Below are positions 43,453 to 52,776 of a DNA stretch of 64,000 nucleotides, in pieces. This DNA is from M3007 sp046160625. GTDB taxonomy: Bacteria; Bacteroidota; Bacteroidia; Chitinophagales; Saprospiraceae. Both the position numbers and the translations under genes were made by a program. The stretch's first letter is position 1. Each line of letters starts with the position of its first letter. Under the pieces are notes generated by a model, which was not told where the DNA came from, made no database searches, and worked only from the letters and a program-made list of their open reading frames with translations. The stretch spans positions 1-64,000 of the forward strand of contig JBJXGZ010000030.1 in NCBI GenBank assembly GCA_046160625.1. The letters are read 5' to 3'.

Positions 43453-43791
43453 TTACATCACGATACCCTTGGCGTGATTCATCATTTGTGTGGAATAAAC
43501 GAGGCTGCTGCCAGCCCGAATTGCTGCGGCAACATGAACGGCTTCCATCATTTGCTCCTCGTCGGCGCCTTTTTCGAGGCAGCCTGAGGTGTAGGCATCA
43601 ATACAATAGGGGCATTGAACGGTATGTGCAACAGCCAAGGCAATAAGCGCTTTTTCCCGTTCCGTGAGCGCACCTTCTTTGAAAACTTCTCCATAATAGT
43701 CGAAGAATTTATCTGCCATAGGCTTTTGCCACTCGCCAATGTTGCCAAATTTCTTTAGGTCTTCGGGATCAAAATAGTGTTTTGTAGACAT
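43453..43791 (-). CDS. CMD-family peroxidase-like protein (arsenosugar-associated type)
   Basis: A 112-residue protein of the carboxymuconolactone decarboxylase/AhpD fold. It has the redox pair C60-x2-C63 in HTVQCPYCIDAYTSG. FKEGALTEREKALIALAVAHT, GADEEQMMEAVHVAAAIRAGSSLVY and a final MMNHAKGIVM match the group annotated as arsenosugar biosynthesis-associated peroxidase-like proteins. It precedes arsS by about 112 nt, separated by the repeat at 43350-43450. Likely a disulfide reductase or peroxidase partner; the role in arsenic metabolism is inferred from family and context. Confidence 0.85.
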   Translation of the reverse strand: MSTKHYFDPEDLKKFGNIGEWQKPMADKFFDYYGEVFKEGALTEREKALIALAVAHTVQCPYCIDAYTSGCLEKGADEEQMMEAVHVAAAIRAGSSLVYSTQMMNHAKGIVM

Positions 43792-43982
43792 GGGTAATAA
43801 GCCGTTTAGTGTTGAAAATAAGCCATTTAGCGTAAAATATAATACTTACGAAATTAGGCCATAGGCAGTTTTATGCCGGGCAAATAAAGTTGAATTTTCA
43901 TGAAACAATCTGAATTTGTGCGCAGCAGTCAAGAAATGTTAGGCGGCGGACAAACGACACCTGCCATGTCAGAAGGGCGAAC

Positions 43983-43990
43983 TACCTTTG
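43983..43990 (+). promoter_or_regulatory. Candidate -7 element of the small membrane protein gene
   Basis: TACCTTTG matches TAnnTTTG and lies 44 nt before the ATG at 44035. Confidence 0.4.
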
Positions 43991-44034
43991 GGCTTGATTT
44001 TGCAAGGACAAGCCGCTAAAACACGCGTTTTGAT

Positions 44035-44265
44035 ATGAAATACAAAGGACTTTGGCTTTTACTGGGTTATACGCTTTTTACCCTTGGCATCACTTCTATT
44101 GCGATGGAACTAGTGGGTACACACTGGTATTTCCTCTCCTGGCTTGAACAGACTGGTCGGCTGGTGGCGTTCATCCTCAAATTATTGATGATTATCGTCG
44201 GCGTCTTAATCATTGTTTTTGCCCGCACAGACTGGGAAAAGGAAAAAAGGGAGAGCAGTGAATAA
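44035..44265 (+). CDS. Small two-helix membrane protein
   Basis: A 76-residue protein with two hydrophobic segments (about 6-26 and 42-63: GLWLLLGYTLFTLGITSIAM; LVAFILKLLMIIVGVLIIVFA) and a charged tail ending KEKRESSE. Such small membrane proteins occur widely in Bacteroidota without an assigned role. A TAnnTTTG element upstream supports expression. It is convergent with the DUF5522 gene; the two stops are about 25 nt apart. Confidence 0.6.
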   Translation: MKYKGLWLLLGYTLFTLGITSIAMELVGTHWYFLSWLEQTGRLVAFILKLLMIIVGVLIIVFARTDWEKEKRESSE

Positions 44266-44292
44266 GAGCCTTTGGCCTCCAGCCTAGTAAAA

Positions 44293-44469
44293 TTAGACCC
44301 TCAATTTTTTCTCCTTCTTCCCATACGGACAATGCCGGCACCCGCTGCCGCAGCAGTAACCGCGTTTGCGCAGAAATTTTTCTGTAAAAACCCAATAGCC
44401 CTTTTCGAGGTAGTAGTCCTCTCCTTCTATCAATGGCTCTGTTTTGGGTATTGGAGGTGGTTTTTTCAT
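44293..44469 (-). CDS. Small DUF5522-type Cys-rich protein
   Basis: A 58-residue protein starting MKKPPPIPKTEPLIEGEDYY, followed by GYWVFTEKFLRKRGYCCGSGCRHCPYG and a basic tail. The IEGEDYY...WVFTEKxLxKRGxCCGSGCRxCPYG pattern is the DUF5522 family, common in Bacteroidota and some Proteobacteria. Its four Cys in the CCGSGCRHC block (residues 39-47) suggest a metal site. Function unknown. It lies immediately downstream of the 61-bp tandem repeats. Confidence 0.8.
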   Translation of the reverse strand: MKKPPPIPKTEPLIEGEDYYLEKGYWVFTEKFLRKRGYCCGSGCRHCPYGKKEKKLRV

Positions 44470-44477
44470 TTTTAGTA

Positions 44478-44619
44478 CCCCGGAACGCTGTTCCGGGCTT
44501 GTACCTCGGAACGCCGTTCCGAGTATATCTTAAAATTGACCCGAAACAGCGTTCCCGGCTTGTACCTCGGAACGCCGTTCCGAGTATATCTTAAAATTGA
44601 CCCGGAACAGCGTTCCGGG
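44478..44619. repeat. 61-bp tandem repeat with nested palindromes
   Basis: Units 44498-44558 and 44559-44619 are identical at 59 of 61 positions. A partial unit lies at 44478-44497. Each unit has two palindromes (CTCGGAACGCCGTTCCGAG and CCCGGAACAGCGTTCCGGG). The stop codon and last residues (SRNAVPGQF) of the next gene lie in the second unit. Confidence 0.85.
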
Positions 44620-45649
44620 ATACTGCATCCAAAAAAAACTTCGCCGCCCAATTCGGATAACGGAACGGAAGATACGCCCCCCAAAAAGGCGCAGAACCGG
44701 GCAACGCCCCAAAACTGTTTTTGTTCGCGACCAGTTTTTGAAAACCAATAATCTCTGACAAGAAACTGCTCGCCGCGTCCCTGAATTTTGGCTCGCCTGT
44801 GTGTTCCCATAATTTGTGGCAAAGGATGCTCAACTGACAATTACCTGTGTTACACAAGAACGAGTAATCTCCATTCCACGCCTCGTCATATCGGCCTGCT
44901 GTACGCCCGCCCGCCCGCGCCCGCTCGGCTAAAAGGCGCTCCACCGCAGCTATGGTTTTATCCATAATCGTTTGTTCTCCAAGCCTTTTGGCAGATTCCC
45001 AAAAACCTTCCAAGGTGTAGGCGAGGGTGTGTGTAAATGCCGCTTCGCCCGCGCGAAAGCCCCAATCCCTTACCGCCCCATTTGGCAAGAATCTTTCTGC
45101 ATAAAAGTGCAAGGAACGCAGCATCAAAACTTCCACTTCCGGTTTTTTAGGCGAGTCGTTGGTCTGAAGCACACCCCAAACCGCCCGGGTGTAATAACTG
45201 GGTACGAAGCCTGAGACAAATGCGTGAGCGCGCCAGGCACCATCGGAATCCAGATTAGACAGCAGCCAGGAAACTGCCTTTTCAGAGGCCATTTTTCTGG
45301 CCTTAAGACCAAATAATATCTGGCTTGTGTTAAAAACACTTGGCTTCGTATTCCCGGCCAATAATCCTGTGAAGGCTCCAGACGGCAACTGAATGGTTTC
45401 CAACCAGTTAACACAAGAAAAAGCCAATGCATGCAGGGACTCGTCCTGCTTACGCTCGGCATAATCAAGTAAGGTTTCAATGAGATATCCTGTGGTTTCC
45501 GGATACGCCTTCGACCAACCAAACAGGGGGTGCCAACTGTGCGCGGAGCCTTTGCCGCCCGTAGCCTTGATGCTTTGGCGAATAAAGTGAAGGGCAGCAT
45601 CCGTCCTATACTCCCATTCTTCAAGGGTCAATTTGTTCAAATTTGACAT
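44591..45649 (-). CDS. Alpha/alpha-toroid protein of unknown function
   Basis: A 352-residue soluble protein of alpha-helical repeats, reminiscent of (alpha/alpha)6 toroids such as terpenoid cyclase or glycosidase relatives. Visible blocks are YPETTGYLIETLLDYAERKQDESL, FNTSQILFGLKA, SDGAWRAHAFVSGFVPSYYTRAVWGVLQT, NGAVRDWGF and NGDYSFLCNTGNCQLSILCHKLWEHTG. I do not recognise a catalytic signature. No signal peptide. The start is placed at the ATG at 45649 (MSNLNKLTLEEWEYR); the frame also has an ATG three codons earlier. Its C-terminal residues come from a tandem repeat, so the natural C-terminus may have been lost or replaced. Confidence 0.7.
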   Translation of the reverse strand: MSNLNKLTLEEWEYRTDAALHFIRQSIKATGGKGSAHSWHPLFGWSKAYPETTGYLIETLLDYAERKQDESLHALAFSCVNWLETIQLPSGAFTGLLAGNTKPSVFNTSQILFGLKARKMASEKAVSWLLSNLDSDGAWRAHAFVSGFVPSYYTRAVWGVLQTNDSPKKPEVEVLMLRSLHFYAERFLPNGAVRDWGFRAGEAAFTHTLAYTLEGFWESAKRLGEQTIMDKTIAAVERLLAERARAGGRTAGRYDEAWNGDYSFLCNTGNCQLSILCHKLWEHTGEPKFRDAASSFLSEIIGFQKLVANKNSFGALPGSAPFWGAYLPFRYPNWAAKFFLDAVSRNAVPGQF

Positions 45650-45682
45650 GGTCTGCACATTCTCAATTGAGTGGCAAAGGTG

Positions 45683-45690
45683 TAGTTTTG
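45683..45690 (+). promoter_or_regulatory. Candidate -7 element of porU2
   Basis: TAGTTTTG matches TAnnTTTG, with 16 nt to the ATG at 45707, in the short divergent gap. Confidence 0.45.
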
Positions 45691-45706
45691 CTGTTCAAAC
45701 ACGATC

Positions 45707-48700
45707 ATGAAAAAACTTCTCCTCTCCTTGCTCTCCTTATTTTTATGGTCAGCTGTTCAAGCCCAGATGTGGAACGGCCAGGATACCCTCTATGGTAACG
45801 AGTGGATTGATAATTCCAAAACCTATTTCAAGATAAAAGTTGCGGAGGATGGCGTGTATCGAGTTGACTTTCAAACACTTACAACCGCAGGGTTTCCTGC
45901 AGGAAATGTGACCGCCAGCGATTGGAGGCTCTATCACAACGGACAGCAGGAAGCGATTTTCTGTTCCACAAATGGCGTATTCGGCGCTTCAGATTTCTTT
46001 GAATTTTATGGACAAAAAAACCGGGGCGAGGTAGATTTCTACCTGTTTGAAAATGCCGACACAGAGCAGATAAATCCCTGGTACAGCATGTTCAACGACA
46101 GCTCGGTGTACTACCTAAGCTGGGGAACTGGCGGCCTGGCGTTGCGATACGAAGCCCTGCCAAACGACTTGAATAACCTGCCTTCCGTCGAGCCATTTTG
46201 CTGGCAGCGGTCGGAAAAAATATTTTCCGAAGGCCTGTTCAAAAAGAAGCTGAGCGGCGAAATCCAATACTCCTGGTTTGACGGTAATGGGTACACCCGT
46301 CTTGGTGCTGCTTCCACGAACCCCGTTCCCCTTGCATTGCCCAAAATTTTCAGTGCCGGCCCTGATGCCACCATGCACCTTCGATATGCCTGCAACCTAG
46401 GAGACCACCAGCAGCAGATTTTTCTCAATGACTCGCTTTTTGCCGAAGACACTTTTTACGATTTCAAGGTCATTGACCGAAATTTTTCCGTGGGCGCCAG
46501 TTTTTTGGCGGCCACTGCCACTGCCACTTTAAAACTCACTTCCCCCCTCGCCGACCGCAATGGCATTGCACTAGCCAGCATCCGCTACCCGCGCCTGTTC
46601 GATTTTGAAAACGCAAATAATGCCGCATTTGAACTGGAGGCCTCAACTGCAGAACAATATCTTGAGATTCAATCTTTTGACCTGAGCAACGGAAACGCAG
46701 TTCTGTGGGATCTGAGCAACAAAACAAGGATGGTAACCGCCAGCGAAGCAGGTTTGGCGAAGGCCAAAATTCCGGCAAGCGGGGCTTTGCGGAAAATTGT
46801 ATTAATAAGTCCCACAGCGGTCAAAACCGTATCTACATTGCAACCAATTCAGTTTCAACCCTTCTCAGGCGATCCTGCGGATTACCTAATCATTTCCAAC
46901 AAAGCCCTGTATTCTGACCCCTTGGCAGCAGGCGCAGACCGTGTGGCGGAATACGCCGATTACCGGCGCAGTACTGCGGGTGGCAACCACGCTGTGAAAG
47001 TGATAGACGTGAACGATCTCTACGAGCAGTTTGCCTACGGAATCCGCTTTCACCCCATTGCGCTGCGCAATTTCTTGCATTGGGCAAAAAGAGAATGGCC
47101 ACAGGTTGAGCACGTTTTTATCATTGGAAAGGCCCTTGACTCCCACACTTTTCGCAGTTCGGCACAGCAAAATCAAATGTTGGATTCGCTGTTTTTTGTC
47201 CCCACGTTCAGCGTCCCTGGCGCAGATTTGCCCTTTGTGATGCAGGGCAACCACCTTTCCGACCCCATCATGGCCATTGGACGATTGGCCGTGACGAAGC
47301 CCTTTGAAATCCGCGACTACCTCGACAAGGTGATCCTGCAAGAACAACAGTTGTCACTAGCCAGTCAGACCATTGGCGACAAGGCCTGGATGAAGCGTGT
47401 AATCCACAACTCTGGCGGTATTGGTGGCGAAACAGTCGTGATTCGCAATTACACCACTAGTATGGCCAATGTGCTGAGCAACAACCGTTTTGGTGCAGAT
47501 GTCCACACTTTTTACAAAACTTCCAACGATCCTGTCCAGATATCAGCCTACGAACAAATACTTGATTTGCTGAACAACGGCGTGTCTATATGGAGCATTT
47601 TTGGGCATTCTTCGGCATTCACCGTTGATTTTGACATCGGACAGCCGGGGGCGTACAGCAACTATGGCCGCTACCCTTTGATGCTGATCATGGGGTGTTT
47701 TTCGGGGCAATGTTCACTCAACCAACCCAGTATCGGGGAGCGATTTGTAAATGCAGCCGACCGGGGAGCCATCGCCTACATTGCGTCGGTGAATTACAGT
47801 TTCACGGATGCACTGCACAGTTACGGTCGGCAGTATTACGAGCGGCTGGGCGGCCAGGATTATGGCAAAAGTGTGGGCCTCACCCTCATCCACACCGTAT
47901 CTGATTTGAAAGCCACGCAGTACGAAGGCCTCATTGCGGTGCTACACCAAAACCTTTTGCAGGGCGACCCGGCGGTTCGTATTTATGCGCACGATGGGCC
48001 GGATTATCTAGTTGACAACCAAACGGTTGCGTTTAATCCAAACCCAATCGGACTGGAAAATTCTACGGCGAAATTGATCTTCGATGCTGTGAATATTGGC
48101 GAAAACATTGGCGGCCAAATAGCCTTTAAAGTGGAACAACGCCTGCCAGACAACACGGTTTTGAGCCGCGTATTGGACACCATTACCGCACCTCCAAACC
48201 GCTCCAAACTCGAATACGACTTGCCTTTGGCCGGCAGCAAAATCGGTTTCAACCGCTTTTTCATCAGCCTGGATCATGAAAACCTGGTGAACGAAAATCC
48301 CGCATCGGCGGAATTCAACAACGATCTCACAGACGCTACGGGCGAGCGCGGCATGGACGTTTATTTTTACGCCGACGACGTTTCGCCCGTGTTTCCCGCG
48401 CCTTATGCCATCGTGTCGAAACCTGCGCTTAGTCTCTATGCTTCCACGCTCAACAGCGCGTCACTGCCGCTCCGTTATCTCTTTGAGATTGATACCCTCG
48501 AAACCTTTGACAGCCCTTTTAAAAAATCAAACGAAATGACTGAGCGCGGCGGGTTGTTGCGCTGGAATCCCGATATTGTGCTGAAAGACAGCGTGGTGTA
48601 CCATTGGCGGGTGGCCCGAGACAGCCTCGTGAACGGCGAACCGCTTTGGCGCGCACGTTCGTTTATCTACCTGCCAAACAGCAGTCCCGGCTGGAATCAA

Positions 48701-50731
48701 TCAAATTTTGGGCAATATCGAAACGACCAGTTTACCAACCTTCAAGCCAACGACACTACCCGCCAAATTGAATTCCAGAACAACGCTTCTTTCATCACAG
48801 TGCAGGTGGCTTATCGAGGGGTGAACCGCTACCCCGGCCTGCAAAACAGTCTGTACGAAAACTTTTTGGGGGACTATGGCTGGAATCAGGTGAATATCTC
48901 TCGGGGAGTGGTGCTCATTGTGGCTGACCCTAACACCGGGCGCCTGGTTCACAACCCGATAGGCGGTCCATTCAACCACAACCCGACAAAAGACTTCGTG
49001 TTTTATTGGTTTGATACCCGCGACTCCCTGCAACGGCAGAAGTTGATGCAGTTTGTAGAAACGGGCATCCCGAACGGATTTTACGCAGGGCTTTTGGCAT
49101 TCAACACCCCAACAGATGCGATTGGCTACGCCCCTCATTTGTGGGCAAAAGATTCTATCTCACAGGGGAAAAACTTGTTCCAGGTACTGGAAAGTCAAGG
49201 CGCAAAAACAGTTCGGCAAACGGCGAATTTCATATCCGCCCCCCCCGCTTATGGCTTTGTTTTTCGGAAAAACGACCCTACTTACCCCGCGCTCGACTCC
49301 GTGATGAACGACCCAACGCTGGTGGTAGATGTCCGGGGCAATTTCTCCGCCAAATGGTCCGTGGGACAAATGGAATCCCCGCCCATTGGCCCTGTAAAAA
49401 ACTGGAAATCACTGCATTGGCAACCCGGAGCTTTTGATGATGCTTCTGATGAGGCAAGATTATCCGTATTGGCCGTACGTGAGGGACTACCCGACTCATT
49501 GCTGTTCCAATTGGAAAACACTTTTGACACTTCCTTGCAATCGCTTTCGGCAAAAGCATTCCCTTACTTGAAGCTGCGTTATGAATTGGGCGATACGCTC
49601 TCCCGTACCGCCACGCCGCTGGCATTCGCCAGGGTGCTTTTTGACGCAGTACCAGAAGGGGCATTGCATCCGGCGGCGCACTTTGTATTCCAACACGACA
49701 CCATGCAACAGGGGGAGACGCTTCGGACTTCCATCGCGTTTGAAAATATTTCGGAAGTAGCCTTTGACAGCCTCTTGTTCAAATTCAAGATTGAAAACCA
49801 GACAGGAACTGGTGGAGAGTTCTTCCAAAAGTTAAAGCCGTTGGCAATAGGTGATTCACTGCACGCCAATTTAACCGCCCCTACCCTATCTCTTCAGGGG
49901 CCTCAACGCCTGCTCATAGAGGCCAACCCTGCCAATAACCAACCTGAACTGTACCATTTCAACAATGTCTTGCTGCGCGATTTTTATGTTGGCCGCGACA
50001 ACCGCAACCCGCTGCTTGACGTAACCTTTGATGGACAACACATCCTCGATGGCGACCTTGTTTCGCCCAAACCGTTGGTGGTCATTACGCTCAAGGACGA
50101 AAACAGTTATCTGGCCCTGTCAGATTCCGGCACATTTACGCTCATACTGGTTATGCCCAACGGTACCCAGCACACGCTTTCTGCCAACGATCCTGATCTT
50201 CTCTTTTTCCCTGCCGACGCCTCGAATTTGCCCAAGAAAAACCTTGCACGCCTCGAATGGCGACCCATTTTCATACAAGATGGTGAGTACCGATTGCTGG
50301 TGAATGGCCGCGATGCATCGGGCAACGAAAGCGCTGCGTTGGACTGGTCGGTCACCTTCAAGATCATTACAAAATCTTCCCTGTCAAACGTTTTAAACTA
50401 CCCCAACCCCTTCTCGACCTCGACCTGTTTCGTATATACCCTCACTGGAAGCGAACCACCTACCCGTTTCAAAATCCAGATCATGACCGTGAGCGGGCGC
50501 GTGGTACGCGAAATCACGGAACAGGAATTCGGCCCTTTGAAACCCGGCACTCACCGCAGCGATTTTTGCTGGAATGGCCGCGACGAATACGGCGACCAAC
50601 TCGCCAACGGGGTATACCTCTACCGAATTGTGGCCAAAAAAACAGACGGCACGGACTTCGATCTTTTTGAAAACGACGCAGCAGACGGGTATTTCAAGCA
50701 CGGGTTTGGGAAGATGGTGTTGATGAGATAA
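45707..50731 (+). CDS. porU2: PorU2-type C25 cysteine peptidase of the type IX secretion system
   Basis: A 1674-residue secreted protein, probably the sortase-like peptidase that processes T9SS cargo on the surface. A signal peptide (MKKLLLSLLSLFLWSAVQAQ) and a beta-rich region (to about 380) precede a gingipain-like C25 domain. That domain has PADYLIISNKALY, WPQVEHVFIIGKALDS, catalytic His634 in SIWSIFGHSS and Cys664 in PLMLIMGCFSGQCS. A long beta-sandwich region follows, with VYHWRVARDSLVNGEPLWRAR among others. A FlgD-like Ig segment (VLNYPNPFSTSTCFVYTL, WNGRDEYGDQLANGVYLYRI) closes the protein. Size and order fit the proteins annotated PorU2; other T9SS core genes are not in the window. 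Confidence 0.88.
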   Translation: MKKLLLSLLSLFLWSAVQAQMWNGQDTLYGNEWIDNSKTYFKIKVAEDGVYRVDFQTLTTAGFPAGNVTASDWRLYHNGQQEAIFCSTNGVFGASDFFEFYGQKNRGEVDFYLFENADTEQINPWYSMFNDSSVYYLSWGTGGLALRYEALPNDLNNLPSVEPFCWQRSEKIFSEGLFKKKLSGEIQYSWFDGNGYTRLGAASTNPVPLALPKIFSAGPDATMHLRYACNLGDHQQQIFLNDSLFAEDTFYDFKVIDRNFSVGASFLAATATATLKLTSPLADRNGIALASIRYPRLFDFENANNAAFELEASTAEQYLEIQSFDLSNGNAVLWDLSNKTRMVTASEAGLAKAKIPASGALRKIVLISPTAVKTVSTLQPIQFQPFSGDPADYLIISNKALYSDPLAAGADRVAEYADYRRSTAGGNHAVKVIDVNDLYEQFAYGIRFHPIALRNFLHWAKREWPQVEHVFIIGKALDSHTFRSSAQQNQMLDSLFFVPTFSVPGADLPFVMQGNHLSDPIMAIGRLAVTKPFEIRDYLDKVILQEQQLSLASQTIGDKAWMKRVIHNSGGIGGETVVIRNYTTSMANVLSNNRFGADVHTFYKTSNDPVQISAYEQILDLLNNGVSIWSIFGHSSAFTVDFDIGQPGAYSNYGRYPLMLIMGCFSGQCSLNQPSIGERFVNAADRGAIAYIASVNYSFTDALHSYGRQYYERLGGQDYGKSVGLTLIHTVSDLKATQYEGLIAVLHQNLLQGDPAVRIYAHDGPDYLVDNQTVAFNPNPIGLENSTAKLIFDAVNIGENIGGQIAFKVEQRLPDNTVLSRVLDTITAPPNRSKLEYDLPLAGSKIGFNRFFISLDHENLVNENPASAEFNNDLTDATGERGMDVYFYADDVSPVFPAPYAIVSKPALSLYASTLNSASLPLRYLFEIDTLETFDSPFKKSNEMTERGGLLRWNPDIVLKDSVVYHWRVARDSLVNGEPLWRARSFIYLPNSSPGWNQSNFGQYRNDQFTNLQANDTTRQIEFQNNASFITVQVAYRGVNRYPGLQNSLYENFLGDYGWNQVNISRGVVLIVADPNTGRLVHNPIGGPFNHNPTKDFVFYWFDTRDSLQRQKLMQFVETGIPNGFYAGLLAFNTPTDAIGYAPHLWAKDSISQGKNLFQVLESQGAKTVRQTANFISAPPAYGFVFRKNDPTYPALDSVMNDPTLVVDVRGNFSAKWSVGQMESPPIGPVKNWKSLHWQPGAFDDASDEARLSVLAVREGLPDSLLFQLENTFDTSLQSLSAKAFPYLKLRYELGDTLSRTATPLAFARVLFDAVPEGALHPAAHFVFQHDTMQQGETLRTSIAFENISEVAFDSLLFKFKIENQTGTGGEFFQKLKPLAIGDSLHANLTAPTLSLQGPQRLLIEANPANNQPELYHFNNVLLRDFYVGRDNRNPLLDVTFDGQHILDGDLVSPKPLVVITLKDENSYLALSDSGTFTLILVMPNGTQHTLSANDPDLLFFPADASNLPKKNLARLEWRPIFIQDGEYRLLVNGRDASGNESAALDWSVTFKIITKSSLSNVLNYPNPFSTSTCFVYTLTGSEPPTRFKIQIMTVSGRVVREITEQEFGPLKPGTHRSDFCWNGRDEYGDQLANGVYLYRIVAKKTDGTDFDLFENDAADGYFKHGFGKMVLMR

Positions 50732-50754
50732 TGTGGCGAATATGATACTGTAAC

Positions 50755-50783
50755 GTTTACGAAACCTTGGAGGTTTCGTAAAC
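50755..50783. repeat. 13-bp perfect-arm palindrome
   Basis: GTTTACGAAACCT and AGGTTTCGTAAAC pair fully around a TGG loop, 23 nt after the porU2 stop. Same AAACCT/AGGTTT theme as 4657-4692 and 36534-36566. Confidence 0.6.
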
Positions 50784-50794
50784 GCGGCCCAAAC

Positions 50795-50830
50795 AAAAAT
50801 CCCTCCCCGCTAACGCCGAGAGGGATTTTT
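50795..50830. terminator. Bidirectional terminator between porU2 and the M43 protease gene
   Basis: AAAAATCCCTC and GAGGGATTTTT form an 11-bp stem, with A-run and T-run ends that suit termination in both directions. Confidence 0.75.
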
Positions 50831-50873
50831 TGCACAGTGTTGCCACCGTTTATAGTTCATAGTTCATCGTTCC

Positions 50874-52430
50874 TCAACGCAGCACACTCATCTTCCTTAC
50901 ATTCCGTCCATTACCGCTTTCGAGGCTAATGAAGTAGAGGCCATTGGCCAGGCCTTCAGTGTGGATTTCGTGGATGGATTCGCCTTGCGGGAACATCAGG
51001 CCTTGCTGGAAGGAAACCGTGCGGCCAGCTGCATCGGTGATTCGGATACCGGCTTCGAAGGGCTCCTTAGCACTGATACTCAGGTTCGTATGATCACTGA
51101 TCACCGGATTGGGCGAAAGTTGCCAGGCAGAAAGACCTTTGATTTCGTTGATGGCGGAAATCCCAGGCGTTTTGAAACTCCGGGTACGAAAATTTGCGCA
51201 GCCAACCAGATAATTGAAGGGCTTGATACGAGAGTAGTAGGTTCTATTGGGCAGGAGCGTTGTCAACAGTTTACTGGTGCCTGTTTCGATAAACGTTTGG
51301 ACGTATTGCGTGCCGAATGTGGAAATAATATCTATATCAATCAGGTAATGGGTTGCACCTGGCACTGCGTCCCACTCTAAGAGAACATTGTCGTAATACT
51401 CAACCGTAGCGCCGGCCGCTGGTGACACATGAATGACCGTAGGCGTATTGATCTCGGTGGCACCAGGCGCAAAGCTGTTGTCCAGATAATTGCGGGATGA
51501 ATGGTTCAGATCCGCATTCATAATGTCTATCTGGTCCTGGGTGAAAACATAGGTTGAGCAGCTGCTAAAATAACCCATGTAGTTGTTCTCCATAGGATCT
51601 ACCAGCACAGAAAGTGGGTCCTTTGCACCACCTGTGTAATTTGCACAGGAGTTAGCGATAAAGCCAAAATTGTAATCAGGGGGTGTATCGCAGATCTCGT
51701 CTGCAGCAGTAGCGCAGTTTGTAGCGTTTTGGCGCTCAGTGGTCGTGCCGTCATTATTCGGAGCGAGCACAGGAGCCGTTGGCCAACCTGGAGACCCAGG
51801 GGCAAAAGAACCGTTTTCGTAGCCAAAAAAAGTGTGAGGGAGGCTAAAAAAGTGGCCTACCTCGTGCGGGATTACCCAGTTCGGTTGGTTGCCATTGATT
51901 TGATCTTTGCGGCTTACCACCCAGTCGTGCTGGGTATGGTAATAAGCCAATGTAACGCCGGCACCACCATTGCCAGACTCCGCTGCTTCTACGACATAAA
52001 CATTGAGGGCATTGTTGTGCCGGCGCAAGTTCATAACCAAGCTGTTGTTTTGGTTTGTGTAAACATTGTCATTGTTTATGGATTTGTCGAAAAGGCCATG
52101 CGTCGGGTGCGCGCTGAGGTAAAACTGAATACCAACGGGCAGATAGGCGGCGTTGAGTTTGCACAATTGTTCCAGAATTTTTAATTCTTTGTGTTTCCCG
52201 TTGCCGTCTGCATCACCCACAAGGTGGAAGTGGATAGGGACATATTTCGTTTCGCCACGGTCAGCAGCAGCGGCGCGCATTGCTTCCATTACGATTTTAT
52301 TTTCGCGGAGGCGTGGCAGAAAATCTGATTGGTCCTGTGCATTTCCGCAAGTGTGGGGCTGCAATTCTTGGCCAAATGCAGAAAAGGTGCCTATTAAGGC
52401 AAAAAAGAGGACTAAAAACCCTTTTTTCAT
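50874..52430 (-). CDS. Secreted M43-family zinc metalloprotease (T9SS substrate)
   Basis: A 518-residue secreted protease. The signal peptide (MKKGFLVLFFALIGTFSAFGQ) precedes a pappalysin-type domain. Its zinc motif HEVGHFFSLPH (HExxHxxxxxH) sits in WVIPHEVGHFFSLPHTF. The NNYMGYFSSCSTYVFTQDQ stretch contains the Met-turn methionine (NYMGY). A fibronectin-like domain follows (THVSPAAGATVEYYDNVLLEW-like, TYYSRIKPFN). The C-terminal region INEIKGLSAWQLSPNPVISDHTNLS...MSVLR is a T9SS sorting domain. It converges on porU2 with a terminator between, so co-location rather than an operon. Confidence 0.9.
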   Translation of the reverse strand: MKKGFLVLFFALIGTFSAFGQELQPHTCGNAQDQSDFLPRLRENKIVMEAMRAAAADRGETKYVPIHFHLVGDADGNGKHKELKILEQLCKLNAAYLPVGIQFYLSAHPTHGLFDKSINNDNVYTNQNNSLVMNLRRHNNALNVYVVEAAESGNGGAGVTLAYYHTQHDWVVSRKDQINGNQPNWVIPHEVGHFFSLPHTFFGYENGSFAPGSPGWPTAPVLAPNNDGTTTERQNATNCATAADEICDTPPDYNFGFIANSCANYTGGAKDPLSVLVDPMENNYMGYFSSCSTYVFTQDQIDIMNADLNHSSRNYLDNSFAPGATEINTPTVIHVSPAAGATVEYYDNVLLEWDAVPGATHYLIDIDIISTFGTQYVQTFIETGTSKLLTTLLPNRTYYSRIKPFNYLVGCANFRTRSFKTPGISAINEIKGLSAWQLSPNPVISDHTNLSISAKEPFEAGIRITDAAGRTVSFQQGLMFPQGESIHEIHTEGLANGLYFISLESGNGRNVRKMSVLR

Positions 52431-52776
52431 AGAGAAAAAGTATTTTATTAATTAAACAAGGGTGTGGTCTGAAGATGCGTAAACGGATTCAGGCTGCAAA
52501 AATAAACAAAGCTCTTATAACGCTGCTGTCCGCAAGTGGCAATTCGTCAGGTTTTTACAACCTTTGCCTTGGTGATAACATTTCTAAGCCCTCAAAAGTT
52601 CGGCCAAGCGGGCACGGTTGTCATTTAATCGAATAAATTGATTAAAACTGATTTTTGAATTTTTCTTTGCAATAATTCTGAAACCAAGTACTATTAAACT
52701 TTGTTTCAGGATTTAATTTTGAAAATCCTTGCTTTTCTTTAATCCTCTACCTTTAGCCGTTCAATTGCTGAAACCC
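52431..52776. other. Gene-free divergent region
   Basis: About 346 bases between the M43 protease start and the CotH-fold gene. AT-rich; no gene, no clear repeat and no convincing TAnnTTTG close to either start. Confidence 0.5.

Noticed and set aside
43900..44019. A possible 39-codon gene (MKQSEFVRSSQEMLGGGQ...)
   Set aside because: No recognised family, and the TAnnTTTG element of the next gene lies inside it, so it is more likely leader sequence.
45707..50731. Assignment of this gene as the core PorU sortase
   Set aside because: The His634/Cys664 C25 domain and domain order fit the PorU2 type better; no core T9SS genes are nearby to support PorU.
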